From Ashinkailepas kermadecensis (Eukaryota; Arthropoda; Thecostraca; Neolepadidae): a stretch of DNA of 64,000 nucleotides. Numbering within the stretch: position 1 is the first letter of the stretch; each line of letters opens with the position of its first letter. Below are positions 35,101 to 50,000 of the stretch, piece by piece. The notes below the pieces were generated by a model. It was not told where the DNA came from and searched no databases. It worked only from the letters and a program-made list of their open reading frames with translations. The stretch is taken from assembly GCA_034440615.1 (NCBI GenBank), contig JAOTOM010004675.1:62001-126000 (forward strand). Direction: 5' to 3'. Made by a program: the position numbers and the translations under genes.

Positions 35101-38100
35101 TGCTCTGTGTGGTTGTCCTGGTTGTCGATTATTGCACGTATGTCTTATGCACTATTACTTCCACCACCTTCGTTTTTATTACTTCGTTATATCGTTATGT
35201 CGTTGCAATTGCTTCCAGACCAACACGTGTCCATCCGCCGAGACGTCCTCACGGCTAACATCTCGACCCACTACCTCTCCGACGTCTGGAGCCCGCAGCA
35301 GGCCTTTAAGGTCCGTGCTAGCTAATTCACACTCAGTTTCCGGCTGCTCTCAGGGACCTGCTTTCCATCTCACCGTAGTATATGCTGTGATCAACGCTGG
35401 ATGGATGCAGACCTAGGACGTTACGCGAATTAGTATAATTGATTTCCGAGTTATTCAGTTGGACCTCTAATTGTGTTTCCTTTGAGTAGTGTATCGCATC
35501 TTCCCATTCCCCTCTTGGTCATGGAAAGCTGCGAGTACGAGAGCGCCAATTTATATGCAGGAAATCAAAGTTCGTCTTTTTGTGTTCTTACTCATCAATG
35601 GCCAGTCAACCATTGGTGATAATATGCCCGATCAGCAATCTTCAGGCGTTCAGACTGGGCAGATAATAAAATTATTACTGATGGGATGGCTTGTGTTTTG
35701 AATATATACCGTTGCAGGCAACCTCAAACAATGGCTTGGTGCAGTTTGCCTCCGTGTATCTGACTGTCATTTGGACGCCACGCACAGGTAGTGGCATGTG
35801 TTCCCAGACGCTGTTGTGTAACGACTGTCGCCCACACCTCAGATGCTGGTATGCTGCGGCCTGCTGACGGAGGCCGTGTGGTTCGCACGCCAGCTGGGCG
35901 ACTGGAGGACAGCTCTGCTTATCTGCGTGCTACAAAAAGAAACTGAGACGCTCAAGTCACGGTAGGCGCACTGTGTCTGCTGTTGGTCTGATGTTGTCGG
36001 TCGGCTGCTGGATTCTGACGATATGTGGACGAGCTAGTGTGCACAACCGTGGTTCGCACCATGAAGTGTCGATTACATAGCTGGCCTACAATGTCGTCTT
36101 TTGTCGTTAGCTATATCACTGTTGGCTGTCTTCTCTCGGCGAGGGTAAGCTGCCGTGAGGGATCTACGCATTGGCTCTTGTCCGTGGTGTTTGAATGCGA
36201 AGATCGTTGTAAAAAAAGGTTCAGGTCCATCCCTGAAGGGGCAAACCTTCTGGCACGTTGATAGCTAGTCAGACCTCGACGTTTGCGATATTTAAGACCC
36301 CGGTTATGTTTTCAATAATGGCTCTGACTTCCATCTCAGAGCTCTGATCTGCACACCTCTTGACACACACTTCCAAAGCCAGCACTTCTATATTGTGCGA
36401 ATTAGTCAACAGACAAATGGCCACGAAGATCAGACATTAATGCGCAGCGTGATATAGCGTTAACAATGTAGCTTCATTTTGACACAGGTGCAACTATTTC
36501 TATTAGAGAATTACATCTCAACAGACGCAGCGACTCTCAGGCAGAGTCCCGACGTACCTCTGTGGGGCCAGGGCTGGCCAGGCGGCGGCGAGCCGCCTGA
36601 GGGGCGACCGCCCCCGACGACCGTTCGTCCAAGATAGCCCTCCTGCCTCGCGGTACCGTCGCTAGATACTCGCAGACGACACGTCACTGGTCACGTGACT
36701 TAGTCCACATCACTACTGCGCCGCATGGCCAGTGGGGTTACTCATCCCCGCTGGAGAACAAAGCTCGCTCTGAACTGGCGTCTAGAGAGCACAATGGCTC
36801 TCTCTGAACCCCGTGCACTGTACTGCAGACGGGCGCGACATCGCTCTGAGATATCAGAGACAGACTCTGATCTCAGCACAACGGTCCCTCCGTGGGAAAC
36901 GGTGCTGTGTGTGCACATCGGCAGCCTCGCTCGGTCTGGCGTCGCACACGTGGGCTGTATCAGCATTTCACCGGACGCTGGCGAACCACAACAATCGGCT
37001 GACTAGCAGAGGCTCGGTACTGCAGCGTCTGGTCTGGCGACACGGCGCCTGACACACTAGCGACACACGACGTTCAATTCGCCGCATGACAGCTGGCATA
37101 GACATCATAGACACGCCTGTCCATAGGGTTCCCACAATATAATCACTTGTCCTACATCGCCCACTGACGATCACATCACCCACTGGCAACGGCGGCGCGG
37201 CGCGCGCCGGGGAGGGGACTGAATGGCTGGGATTTAGATGCCCCAAAACCAACTTTGTTACATCGTCATGCATGCATGAGTATAAGTCCAACTGGACTCG
37301 CGGTCGATTCAATCGTATTCTCTTTCTTATTTCGCATATTACCTTCCCCTGTGCTGTATTCCTAAAAAAAATTGATTCGTACCCAATGAATCAGTGTTTG
37401 TTCTACCTTATCCGGTATTGCAGCCAGCTACTGTGTGACCTATGCACCTCACTTGCACTACACATGAAGTAACAAATGCTTCTGAAAGCATACAGCTCTG
37501 GGCGGGGAAAATATGCCGGGTTCTTTTATATCTTAAGCCGCGTCCGGGACAATGTCTGATTCTCTAACGGCGTCGTTTTGGACGCTCTCATAGATGACTA
37601 CGCATGGCGACCTCGTGGGCTTGCGTGGAGCATCGACCCACTTTGACTCCGATGCCCCAGATCGCACTATGTCTATAGTGATCGTTAGTTTGGTGAATAC
37701 AATCCCGTCCCATGTGACGCCGGTCACCGCTGTGTTCGGCCAGAGATGCATCGGAGCCGTCGCCAGCAGCCGAGCTGCTGTCGACACAGGCGGCTGCCTA
37801 CCAACACCTGCCGGCCGACAGCTTCGACGTCACGTCGCTGCGCCACCTGCTGCTGGCGGCGCTGCTGGCCGCCGAGCCGCTGCTGGACGGTCTGCTGGCG
37901 CAGCAGCGCCGCCAGCTAAGGGCGGCGCTGCGCCAGCTTACGTGCTTGGTACCGGCCGAGCAGCCGCTGCCGGCCGAGCCACCGTACGTGGCGGCCGCGG
38001 CCAGGCCGGCCGCCGACGCCAGCGGCGAGGGGCACGCGCGTCGGGGGCTGGCCGACGCCGTGCAGAAGACGGTGGCAGTGCTGCGGGCCGCCGGCCTGCT

Positions 38101-41100
38101 GCAGCTGTGCTCGCTCGCCTACCTGACTACACTGCGAGAGGCGTGTCGTCGGCTGCAGCTGCAGCAGGTGAGCACATCGCTACTGGTGGTACACGCACTG
38201 ATCTGGAATGGAGAGGTCGGGGTAGCTAGGTACCCCGGACAGGTGAGCACACCGCTACTGGTGGCGCACAAACTGGTCTCGAAGGGAGGGGTTGAGGTAG
38301 CCGGGCACCGCCAACAGGTGGGCACACCGCTAGTGGTGTCGCACAAACTGATCTGGAAGGAAAGGGAGGGGGAGGGGTAGCCGGGCACCACCAACAAGTG
38401 GGCACATCTCTACTGGTGGCGCACTCAATGATCTGGAAGGCAAGGGTTGGGGTAGCCGGACACCGTCAACAACAGTGGCGCAATGAACTCGGCTGGTATC
38501 TGTATAACTCTGTAATGGAATAATAATTGTACGCCCGCCTATTCACGCCTATGGGTACACTAAAGCCCTCTGTAAACGGTTGCAACCACTTGCAACCTTT
38601 GTATAGGGTATTCCAGGGTGGGAATTTTATTGAGGCATGTGACTTACACGTATCAAAAGTACTTGAAATTGGTGACATTCAAACTGGAACAGTATATTAT
38701 TCGATTTGATGGTTGTGAATATGCGCATCAAGTTGTGCCATGTCTGTGAAATGTTACATGTCTGTATGCACCTGTTTCCGGCTCGGTGTGTGACATGCTG
38801 TGGTCTATCGACAGCTGTTCCGCTCTCCTCGGCTGGAGGTCAGTCTGGAGGGTACGTACCGGCAGCTGAAGGCGTTGCTGCAGGGACGAGACAGTGAGCC
38901 GGCAGCGGCCGCCGAAATAGCCTCTGTCACTCAACACCTGCGACATATCTTTCTGCTGCTATTCCTGCTGCACACCCGCGACCAGCTGGCTGCTGCTCTG
39001 CGCGCTGCACAAGTAATCGACTACGGCAGCCATAGCATAGCACTTCTCCGGCCCAGTAACATGTAACTCCCACCGGCCCGGTAACATCATTCCCACCGGC
39101 CCGGTAACATAGCACTCTCGCCGGGTCGGTGGCAGAACAGTCCTACCGGCCCGGTAGCATAACACTACCACCGACCCGGTAGCATATCACTCCCACCGCC
39201 TCGGTAACACAGCACTCCTACTGGCGAGTGATATTAATAGTACTATTGGCCCGGTAGGATAGCACTTCCACCTGTCCGGTGGCATAACACCACCACCGGT
39301 AGCACAAGTCTCCCACCGGCCCGGTGATATTAACAGCACTCCTGCCGGCCTGGTAGCATAGCACTCCCACGGTCCGGTAGCATTGTGCTCGCACTAGCCT
39401 AGTAGCAACTCCCATGAGCAGTGTGACACTACCACCTGTCCGGTAGCGTAGTGTTCCCACCATCCCACCAGTAACCGGTACTATCGTCACGACAGCATCG
39501 TGCGTCTGTAATCGGGCCATATCAGCTCGGCACTGAAGCCAAATACAGCAATGTTGAATCAATGGCTTGTGCAAACCTCGGTAGTGGTTGATCTAATAGC
39601 ATTGCTTCACCAACATTTTGTCCGGTGCTGTCCCTGTCTATGTGCGCTGCTGCGGTGTTGAGCGAAGCTCCGGTGCCCTCTGTGGTGGAGGGCAACGGAG
39701 CCTTAATAGTCGCTTACTGTGTGTTGACTGCCGTGATATGTTTGACTGTCAGCTGCTGCAGTGCTGAGTGTGTCCCTTGTGCGGCAGACAGCGCCCGCTG
39801 AAGCGGCTTACACGGCGCTGACGGTCACTCAGCTGGCGGCCATACTGCGTCCTCTGGAGCCGCTCCCAGGTTGGCATGCAGACCTGCGCGTCGTCGCTCT
39901 GGACGCAGTGCTCGCGGCACCGGCTGAGACGCCTGACCGCGGTATGGCCGCACGCGTGGCGACCCTGCTCGGCGACCTGTCGACGCTCGACGAGTCCACT
40001 GAGCGGCGACTGCGGCTGCTGCTGCGTCACTGGGGCTCCGACGGTGCCAGTGACGGCGTGTTGGCTGAAGCGCGCGGCTGGGACCTGCTGAGGCGTTATC
40101 CGCGGGATGGCAGCGCCGCCCGTCAACTGTTGGACGGCTGCCGGCTGCAGCAGCTGCGGGAGTCTACAGCGGGCCGACTGCAGCTGCGACTGGAGCCGGC
40201 GGACGCTCCGCTGCTGCACGGGTCCGACCAGATAGACCCGCTGGAGATGCAGCCGGAGTACTTGGAGTTCTTGCGTGGTCTGCTGGACGTGCTGCGGCCG
40301 GCCGAGGCGGGCGGTGTCGGCCAGCCGCCGCTGCTCGCCAGCCACCGCCTCTGGCACGAACAGCGCCAGCTGGGCTCGGACGCATTCACCGCCGACTACA
40401 GGAGGATGCTGGCGCTAGGTGACAACTCGCCGCGGCCCGACGACACCACTGCCGTTCAGCACCAACCCGGCCGTCCGGCCGGTGCGGCGGCGCGGGCCAG
40501 CCGGTCGGCCGAGACGGTGCGCTCGGCCCCGGAGCGGCGTCGACGCGGTCTGTTCCGCTGCGTCAGCTTCAGCGACATCTGGCGGCCGACGGCCGCCGAC
40601 GAGCGCTTCCTCAACGTCGCCGACGGCATCGGTGCGGCTGGCGGTGACGGCGGCCGGCCGGCCCGTCGGCGCAGCAAGTCTGCCGGAACGCTGCCGCTCC
40701 GTCGTCCCATCCAGGGCAGGCCCATCAGGTGGCGTCTGCCTGTGAAGGCTCCGCCGCGCGGTGAGGACGCAGCCGCCGCCGGCGACGGTGTGTCGCTCAA
40801 GCACCCGGCCTTCCGTCTGGCGATCGGCGTGCGGACGCCGCGGCTCGGCAAGTACGAGCGCGTAGAGAAGCTGCTGGCGTGGTTCCTGATGTGGCGCGGC
40901 CGCGAGATTCGCATGGACCTGGTGAAACCGTTCAGCGGACCTCGCATTGCGCTGCGGCCCACAATGCCCGACATCCTGGTGTACATCTGGCTGACGGACC
41001 GCATGGCGGATGCGGCCGGCCTGGGACACGCCTCCGGCCGTGGCCGCGGCCGTGGCCGTGGTCGTGGTCGTGGTCGTGACCGCGGGCGCAACAAGACTGG

Positions 41101-43784
41101 GAACAACACGGACAGCAGCAGCAGCGGCGACGAGCTGGACATGCAGGGCGTCGATCCGATGCTCCGTCACCGCGGTGAAGAGTACAACGCTGGCGGCGGC
41201 ATTTACGGCCTCCGGGATCCGACAGGCTACGGCGGCCAGCCAGATCGCCGCTACGGCGGCCAGCCAGATCGTGGCTACGGCGGCCAGCCAGATCGTAGAT
41301 ACGGCGGCCAGCCAGATCGTGGCTACGGCGGCCAGCCAGATCGCGGCTACGGCGGCCAGCCAGATCGCGGCTACGGCGGCCAGGGCACGACAAATCGCGC
41401 GTATAGCAGCCCAGGATCGAGAGACCGGAGCTACGGCAATCAAAGATACCGTGGCTCCGCTGGTCAGGCTTTTAATAGCCAAGAATACCGTGGTGCCGGA
41501 GGCCCGGGATATGGCAATCAAGGATACCGTGACTCGGGTCAAGCTATAACCCCGCGTGGCGGTGGTTACCAGTCTCAGGAGTACGGTAACCAGGACTCAT
41601 CGCAGAGGTACGGCAGCCTAGATGCCGACAATCGCGCCTACATTAATCGAAGTGCTGGCAGTGGTAGGTACAGTAACCGAGGTTCCCAAGGCATAGACGT
41701 CGGGAGATTTGGCACCCGGATGCCGGGTTACCGCAGCGATGGCAGTCGCAGTACCGGCAGCCGTGCTCCCCGAAATCAAGGAGTGTCAGCCAAAGCATAC
41801 AATCAGGGCTACGGCGAGCAGGGCTACGGCAGCGACGGCTTCGAGTCGTCCGGCCGAGGCCACGGTCAGCAGGCCAGATACGGAGCGCAGTCGAGCCCGG
41901 ACCGGAGCGGCGGGCTCAACCCACGTGGCACTACCGCTCAGGTGCACTTCGGCGATGCCGAGTTGAACGCCGACCCGCGCGCCGACAAGTGGGGCAGCTG
42001 GGACGACTTCCGTGCCGACCCGGTGACGATGGGCGAGACCCGGTACCAGTCGACGCCGTGGGGTCCAGGCCGGTCTGTCAGTGCGGGCCCGAGCGGTGGC
42101 CGGGATCGCTCCGGCGGCCAGCCGCCGCGCAGCCGGGAGCGGTCGCAGCGCGCCGGCTCCACCCGCACGCTGGTGTCGCCACCCGACGGCTGGGAGCAGC
42201 CGGCGACGGCGGCGCCGCTCAGTCTGCCGCCCGGCACGCCGACCGGCTGGAACCGCACTCTGCAGGCTGTCGGCTGCGGCAGCACCGGCGCACAGTGGAA
42301 GAGCCGGCACGACCCGAGCGGCGTCGAGGGCGACGAGTGCTTCATGGTGTATGACGACAAGGTGGTGCGCATGGAGAACTTCACCTCCAACACGGGCGCC
42401 AGCATCGACGTGGTGGAGAAGGTGGCTGTGTTCAGTCCGACGGGCCTGCTGCGTCCCCGCTCCGGTCCTGCGACAACTGGACAGACAACTGCTAGCCCCG
42501 CCCCCGGCCCCGGCCCGGACTCCGGTCCCGGCCCGGACTCCGGTCCCGGCTGTAAAGACTGCCAGTGGACCCCGTGGTCGGCCTCCAACTTGGGTAAGAT
42601 GCGACAGACACAGTCGGTGCCGGTAGCGACGGCACCAGCCGAACCTGGTTGTGTCGACTGTGGCTGGGACAAGTGGTCGGCGTCTAACCTGAAGTCGGCG
42701 GGCGGCGGCGGTGCAGAGGCGTTGGCCGCAGCTCGACTGCCGCCCGATCACCCTGCCTCACAGCCGTGCTCGTGCAATGAGATCGCGACGCAGGCGGAGG
42801 CCAACGAGAAGCCGCGGCCGTGCAGGTCATGCGAGCGGAAGCGCTCGTCGGCGTCGCTGCTGGGCTCGGCTGGCGCGGCCGCGTCGCGGGTCGGCTCCGA
42901 GCACGCGCCGTCGGCCTCGTCGGGCGCGGCGCCGTCACGCTCAGACCTATCCGTGTCGCGCCACTCGGACCGTTCCGACGTCATCAGCCAGCTGTCGGAC
43001 GAGGTGCGCCAGCTGCGTCAGGAGCAGCGCCAGCTGCGCCTCGAGCTGGCCAACTGTGGGGTGCCCGCCGCCGACACGGACGCCGACGTGCCCGAGCTGA
43101 CGAGAGTCATCAACGACATCAACGACGTGCTGGAGCTGGGCCTAGCGCGGCTGCAGCGGGGCGAGCGGTGGCAGCCGCGGCCCGTGCAGGCGCCGCGCAA
43201 CCTCAAGCCCTACATCGACGCCATGGGTCTGCCGGCGCCCGTGCTGGCTGCCGTTGTGTACAGCGAGCCGCCGCCGCCACCACCACCGTCTCGACATGTG
43301 CCCAGCACCGAGTCGCAGCGGTCCGGCTCCGTCAGGTCACGTGGCTCGTCTCCGTCACATGAGACGGACGCCGGCTACCAAAGAATGACGCCCGAACAGG
43401 TGAGCAAACGTCTAGTGTTGGCGGTCGAGAACTACACTCCTGTGACCGCGCTTGTGAGGGCAGATGATCCAGCCTGCCTCGATGAATCACTTATAATTGG
43501 CTCGGCCTTGAATGGTTCTTGTCAAATATTTCGGTCAATTGGTCCTAGTCGTTATGACAGCGTGAAGAGGAGCTAAAATAAATAAATGGAAAGAGCAACT
43601 TGTACTGGAGTCTTTTCATGCTTAAGTAAAAGTTTGTCTTTGCTCTCGCAATACTTGTACCGGTGTTCTCATTTCGATTGATCTCTCATCTCAAGCAATA
43701 GTGTTCTCATTTCGATTGATGTCCATCTTATCTTTCAATTGTGCTTAATGAAACTCGATGATCCGCGACTGTTTTTTTTTAAAT

Positions 43785-43852
<68 letters not shown>

Positions 43853-43993
43853 ATCTCTCTATCTCTCTATCTCTCTATCTCTCTATCTCTCTATCTCTCT
43901 ATCTCTCTATCTCTCTATCTCTCTATCTCTCTATCTCTCTATCTCTCTATCTATATATCTATATATCTATATATCTATATATCTATCTATCTA

Positions 43994-44036
<43 letters not shown>

Positions 44037-47000
44037 ATATCTATATATCTATATATCTATATATCTATCTATCTATCTATATATCTATCTATCTATATAT
44101 CTATCTATCTATCTATATATCTATCTCTCTATCTCTCTATCTCTCTATCTCTCTACTATGGGGATTGTCCTTCCTTAATGTGCCGTTTTTTTGCGTCTAA
44201 TTGAATTGAATCATTTCTGGAGAATACTGCATATATATATATATATATATATATTGGAACTTAACGATAGAAACATCTTGAATCAGATATTTTTTCCTTC
44301 TCTTTGAATGTTATTTGCTCGTAGCTGGTCGTATCCTTCGTCCACAGCTGAATGGAAAGCTTTTCAACGTGTAGTGTATCATCGTATGTTCGAAATTGTG
44401 AGGTCCTTAAATTAAGATTCACCGTCATCCGAAGTGCCAAAAGCTGATCGAAGAAAATGGGATGCGTATTGTCTGCTGAGCTTCCAATGAATTATTACAC
44501 CCACTGTTTAGTTGAGCTACAGTTTTTTTCTCCTTTTATCTCCTACGGGCATGTAGTACGCTGTGTGCGGTAGTGTGTGAAGACTGGTTTCATATCTGTG
44601 CAGATTTTGTTCTTTGAACTGGCGACGATAAATGGAAGCGTATCGGGTGTATGGGAAGTGTAAATGGGCCGAGGCAGGAAAAGATATTCAGTCGGTAATA
44701 TTATTATCCAACGCTTAGGTTACCGTTGCGATGCAGAAATTTCCTGGGATCTGTTCCAGATCAGCCAGATAGTGGCGGATGAGGTGCGCAAGGCTCTACG
44801 TGAGTCGTCAGCCGGTCGGCGGGCGGCACGCCGGCCGCGTTCTACGAGTCCGGCGCCGGCTCGAGACTTCATCGTGCACCACCAAGTGCGTCGCTCCCAC
44901 AGCCACGACCCCAACAGTCTGACGTCGCCGCCAACGGAGCCGGAACAGTTCGAGCACACGCCGGAGAAAAAGCCAGGGAAGGTGCGGCCGACTAGCGCCT
45001 ACGCCGAGTACCCGTTCCTGCTGCACCTGAAGCAAGAGCCAGCGGCCAGTCCCAACGCTGCCCAGCAGGTAAAGACCATGCGGGAGAGCCCGACGGCTAA
45101 AAAGGTGGTGCAGTTGCTGCGGGACGCGGCGCCGGACGGCGAGGCGACCGCCGAGCCTGACCTGGTGGAGCGTGTGCTTGGCGTGCACAAGCGCGGCCTG
45201 GCCGGCCTGTACGACCGCAAGGCGGATAACATGCGCGCCATCCAGCTGCTGAGGGCCGACCTGTCGGAGGAGGAGTTGGCTGCTGACCGGCGCACCACGC
45301 AGGAGATACACAAGCTCGACAACGAGATTGGTGCGCTCAAGCGGCAGCTGCGCGCACTCGATTCGACCGAGACACTGGTGGCTTGGCGGTCGCCCAGCGA
45401 CGAGCTGGAGCACCTGCGTTCGCGGCTGCGCCACCTCGAGGGTGTTGTCGACGGCGAGGCGGGGTGCAACGCTGGCATCGGCGCGTCCGAAACGCTCGTG
45501 GTGCAGGATGCCGACGGCACGCGCCACCAAAAGTTGTCGGAGGGTACCGGTTCCGAGTGTAAGGTGAAGGAGCCACGCCAGGCCGACGGTCGGCATCATA
45601 CGGATATCCTGTACGACCACGGTTCCACTGGGCGGCCGCCCGACCACGACCCGAGCGCGGGTCAGCTGAGGGGGTCGCGACGCGCAAGCTCGGAACGGTC
45701 TCCGCCGCCACGACAGTCTCCGTCGCCGCCGCCGATGCCCCCACAGTCTCCTCCGACGGTGCTCAAACGGTCGTCTCCGCCGCCGCCCGCTGAGCAGGCA
45801 GCTGCCGGTCGTGGCGCCGGCGCCGGCGGACGGGTCCGCTTCAGCCAGGAGAATCTGGTGCGGTCGGCTGATGGTGAGACGGTGCGTGTGCCGTCTCCGC
45901 CACCGCCAGATCTCAACGAGGAGGCACCGCCGGCCGGCCGCCGACCGGCCGCTCACAAGAAGCGGAAGAAAGTGGCACCGGCTGCCGGCCATATAGAGGT
46001 GGATGTGGTGGCCGAGCAGACAGACGAACCGCCGCAGCCGGTGCCGCGCCGACCTCGCTACACGCCCGACCCGAACCAGCTGGAGGCCGCCTCGTCAACT
46101 CCGACCGTGTCGGCCGGCCGACCGGCGCCGCTACCGCCGTCACAGTCGGTGGTCGAGACGACGCGCGGCTACCAGACGAGTGGCGAGGACAAATACATCC
46201 GCGCCTCTGACCTGGAGCGCTTGCCGTCCGGCGTGCTGGAGCACTCATCGACCGCCGACGAGGTGGTGATCGGGTCCTACAGTGTGCCAGAGATCGATCG
46301 GCGCCACATGGCGCGACCCACTACCACGCGAGACGCGCTCGGTCTGCCCGAGGGTCGCGACCTGGCGCAGCAGGTGTCTCGCTCGCTGTATGCCGAAACC
46401 ACCGGCCAGCAGACCGGCCGGGAGCCGGCTGAGGAGGAGACCGAGGCCGGTGCGTCGGCGCCGATCCAGACCGAGGCCGGTACTCCGGTGCCGTCCTCCA
46501 CCGTGCCGAGCGATCCGCAGTTCCGCTCGGTGCCAAGCTGGGCGCGGGAGACGAACCAGCAGGCGGAGGTGAGCGACTCCATGCTCAAGAGCTACCCGAG
46601 CTACCTGCCGCCGGTGGCCAAGCAGCGCGGCTCAGCTGAGGAAGAGGGCCGACTGATGCTCGGCCCGGTCGAGATCGGGCTCAACCCGAACTCGATCGTG
46701 GCCCGGCTGACCGACATCGGCACCAAGATCGGTCAGGCAGTCCAGATGGCTGACCAGCAGCAGGACTATGATGAGGCGAACCAGGTGGGTCAGACACTGC
46801 GTGGTGCAGGCTCCGCTGCACAACACTGATGAATATTGATCCACATCCACATGGTCAATTCCATACAGCGCAATTCGCGGCATGTGGGGAAGTTCGGCAG
46901 CAGACATCCATTTTCAATTAACAGTGGTGAAAAGATGACCCGAGACGCCACTAGCAGTGAGGAGCTAGGGCATAATGCAGCACTTTTTGTTAGCGGGCCA

Positions 47001-50000
47001 GCGTTGTGAGAGTACCAGCCAGTGTGTTCATCGGCCAGTTTCATTTGGCGTGGAAAGGAGTGAGCTACCGGCTTTTGGACAAATTTCGAACAGCTGTTTT
47101 GTTTCCATGTGTACAAGAATGCAACTTTCTTGCAAGAATGCCTCCAACAAGGATGCCATATCTGAGTTCTTGATACCAGTAGATGAGATGCGTGCTTCGG
47201 AACTTGCCCGCCGTGCACACGAACTCGGCGACGCTCATCGTCTTTCGTGGCACCTTCTATCCAGTTTTCGTAGTGACTCAACAGATTGTAAGGCTAAACT
47301 GATGGCCACAGTTCACGCCAACAAACCGTCCATATACGTTCTACTTCACCAGACCCCCAGTATTCGATAGGTGCGCACTATAGGATGATGTGTTAGGCAC
47401 TGTCCTGGATATGGGTGGTATTTGCCATATGCTATTTCAATGATTTTGGAACTTCTTCGCGTAGACCCTCTAACTAACCTCTAACTTAGACCCTCACGTG
47501 CTATCATTTCACTCAGGAAATTTTGGAAGTATTGTTCATCGTCCATCGCCACGTTGTTGGTTGTTCGTCCAGCGGGCTTCTCTTGGAGAGCTCTTTAGCA
47601 TGCTCTTGTTGCACTTTTAAGTACAGATTACAATGGAGAAGTTGTATTTGGTTGTCTGGTTCAGTTAGGAAACTAATTTCCCCAAAATGGTGTGATCAAA
47701 AATTAAAGTTCGAAAAAAATTATCACGAAAACAAAATGACGGAACTGTCCTTTTGCAACTTCATGTAATTGGTACCGGTGTTGAGTATGACTATTTACCA
47801 CTGCATTCCCCATTTAGACAATTACTGCGCAGTTGTTACATAGCCTTCAATCACTGTTGGAGACGTCGCGAACCGGAGAAGGGGCTTACAATGCTGTTTT
47901 GGGCCAGATTATCTAGTGGATGCTTAATACCTAAGGAGTTTGATTTCAGCAGGGCGTCCTGGACGCTGAAACCAATGGCCGTCCTGCAGGGCCGTCCTGG
48001 AGTCTTCACCAATGCTTTCAGTCATTAGCCGTGAAAACCATGTATAAATGTATATATCGCCTCGGATGTTTTGATATTCCCGAATGCCTCTCTTGGGCAA
48101 TGATTGAAATGGCTCTGATGGCACTACCATCCCCAAATTTGTCTGCTGGACGGGCAAATTTTCGGTCAAGTTGAATCCTAAATGCAGTCGGTTTAAACTG
48201 TTTCCAACGGAATGGTTCTCATGATGTACTTTCAGTTTGTCGGGAAATTACGTTGTACTGTATCTCAAATAGAGCTTTCTTAGAAAAACAACGTTTGTTC
48301 TCCGGAACAAACTTTGTTTAAAGTTCTCCGGAAGTATTGGCTTCTGATAAACATGGAACATTTGTTTTATCGTTGCATGCCTTGTAACTACCTTGTAATA
48401 TGCACAGCACATAAGTTTGAGGGTAATCGTTTGATTACTGTCTTATTTCCCAGCCAAAAATTAGGTTAGCGTTTCAACTGTCCATGTACTACCCTCATTA
48501 GTTCTCAAACCCTCCGTCCACTCCATTGGTGTGATTACATACGCCGGTCATTGTCGATTTAATGCATTTTGGGGGTCCTTGACCAACCCTCCCCTCCAAC
48601 GTTGTCTTGCTCATTCCCCAATTTCATTGTTTTACAAGGGATCCTACAGGTGCCACCAATGAATTTCGACCCTCACATTTCCCCCAATTATTGCCACAAA
48701 TTACTGCACCTGCCACCGATGGTATTTTTCATCTTTTTTCTCGCCAATCCGCCAAGGTTGTCGGAAGTTTGTCTTCGTAGCAATCGGTAACGTATAATTG
48801 TGGCCACACTAAACGTTCTACGTTGGCGATGTTTTTTGTTTACCACATTTGGCCACGAAATTACATGTGACCTATTTATTTGAAGTCGCCATCCCGACAA
48901 GCTGTGATTAACGTGAAAAAAGTGTGTTCGATATATGAAACTTTATCTCCTAGATATATGCTGATTTGCTTGATGCTTCTTTCCTGAAATCTTTGCGAGA
49001 ACGAAGCAATTTCCATCAACTTTGGATCATCGAAGTTCGTCGAAAAGCTGATACCTTGCCCGTGACTCGGAGCGGCCGTGAATGTCGCTTTACTCGGAGC
49101 GGCGGTGAATGCCGCTGGCTGGTCGCCCTGACTGGCGCTGATCACAGCTCAGTTACCAGCTGAGCTGCTGACCTACCAGTGACGATGCAATGCCTGAGGC
49201 GTTGCGACTGACTTTGTCCACCACATAGGAGGATGCTATTTGAAGATGTGAATGCACTACACTAATTATGCGTCGATTTGCCAAAAAAATAGGTAATTTG
49301 TTTTAGCAATAACATACTTAAAATGACGTCGTTAGTTAACGAAAAGGTTTGATGTAATTCCAACCTTCAGATGTTCTATCTATTTGCAGTAATTCCATCT
49401 AAAGCTTGAGTACATTCAGACTATCATAATCGTGTATGATTAAAATGGGGAGTTTTCCCATTTGGAGGCCTGAAATGTTCGAATGAAGCCAGCTGTGCAT
49501 TTGGCTTGTGCTGTGCATGAAGTTAAATTTAGCCTCAATAATAATTATCATACAAAATACTCTATCCTCTATTTTAATGTTAGGGTTGACTAAGTCCCCT
49601 CTCCGTGTGTCTGCTTCCCATCGTGATCCAAAAGTTATCCCCTCGCCTTGTTGTTTTATATATAATACCAGCCATAAGCAGGGAGTCACCGATTATCCGA
49701 CGTCACCTCTCCTGAGTTTTGCATGCTCGCGACTGCGTCTGTTACCAGCCTCACGTGATTCTCCTCTCTTCTCTTTCCGGTTGGTCCAGCCCGCCACAAA
49801 TCTCGCGTGATCTCCACTATCTCATCCTCGATCGGGCTATCGCGATGCAAACCCTGCGTAAATCATCCACTCTCTTCTCTCCGGCCGGTCCGGTCCGTCA
49901 CAAGGTCGGGTGGTGATTCTCCACCCCCTCCCTGGCTAGTCCGGTCCGTCACCAGCCCGCGTGATCCTCCACCCCCTCCCCGGCTGGTCCGGTCCGTCAC

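Noticed and set aside
36725..37006. 93-codon ORF in CPLANE1 intron 10
   Set aside because: Exons 10 and 11 already join in phase, and the ORF lacks an acceptor/donor pair and resemblance to CPLANE1.
40415..41542. 375-codon minus-strand ORF opposite exon 13
   Set aside because: A shadow of the coding repeats and GC-biased codons of CPLANE1 exon 13.
43758..44204. Ser/Leu/Ile/Tyr 148-codon ORF
   Set aside because: CT and CTAT microsatellite.
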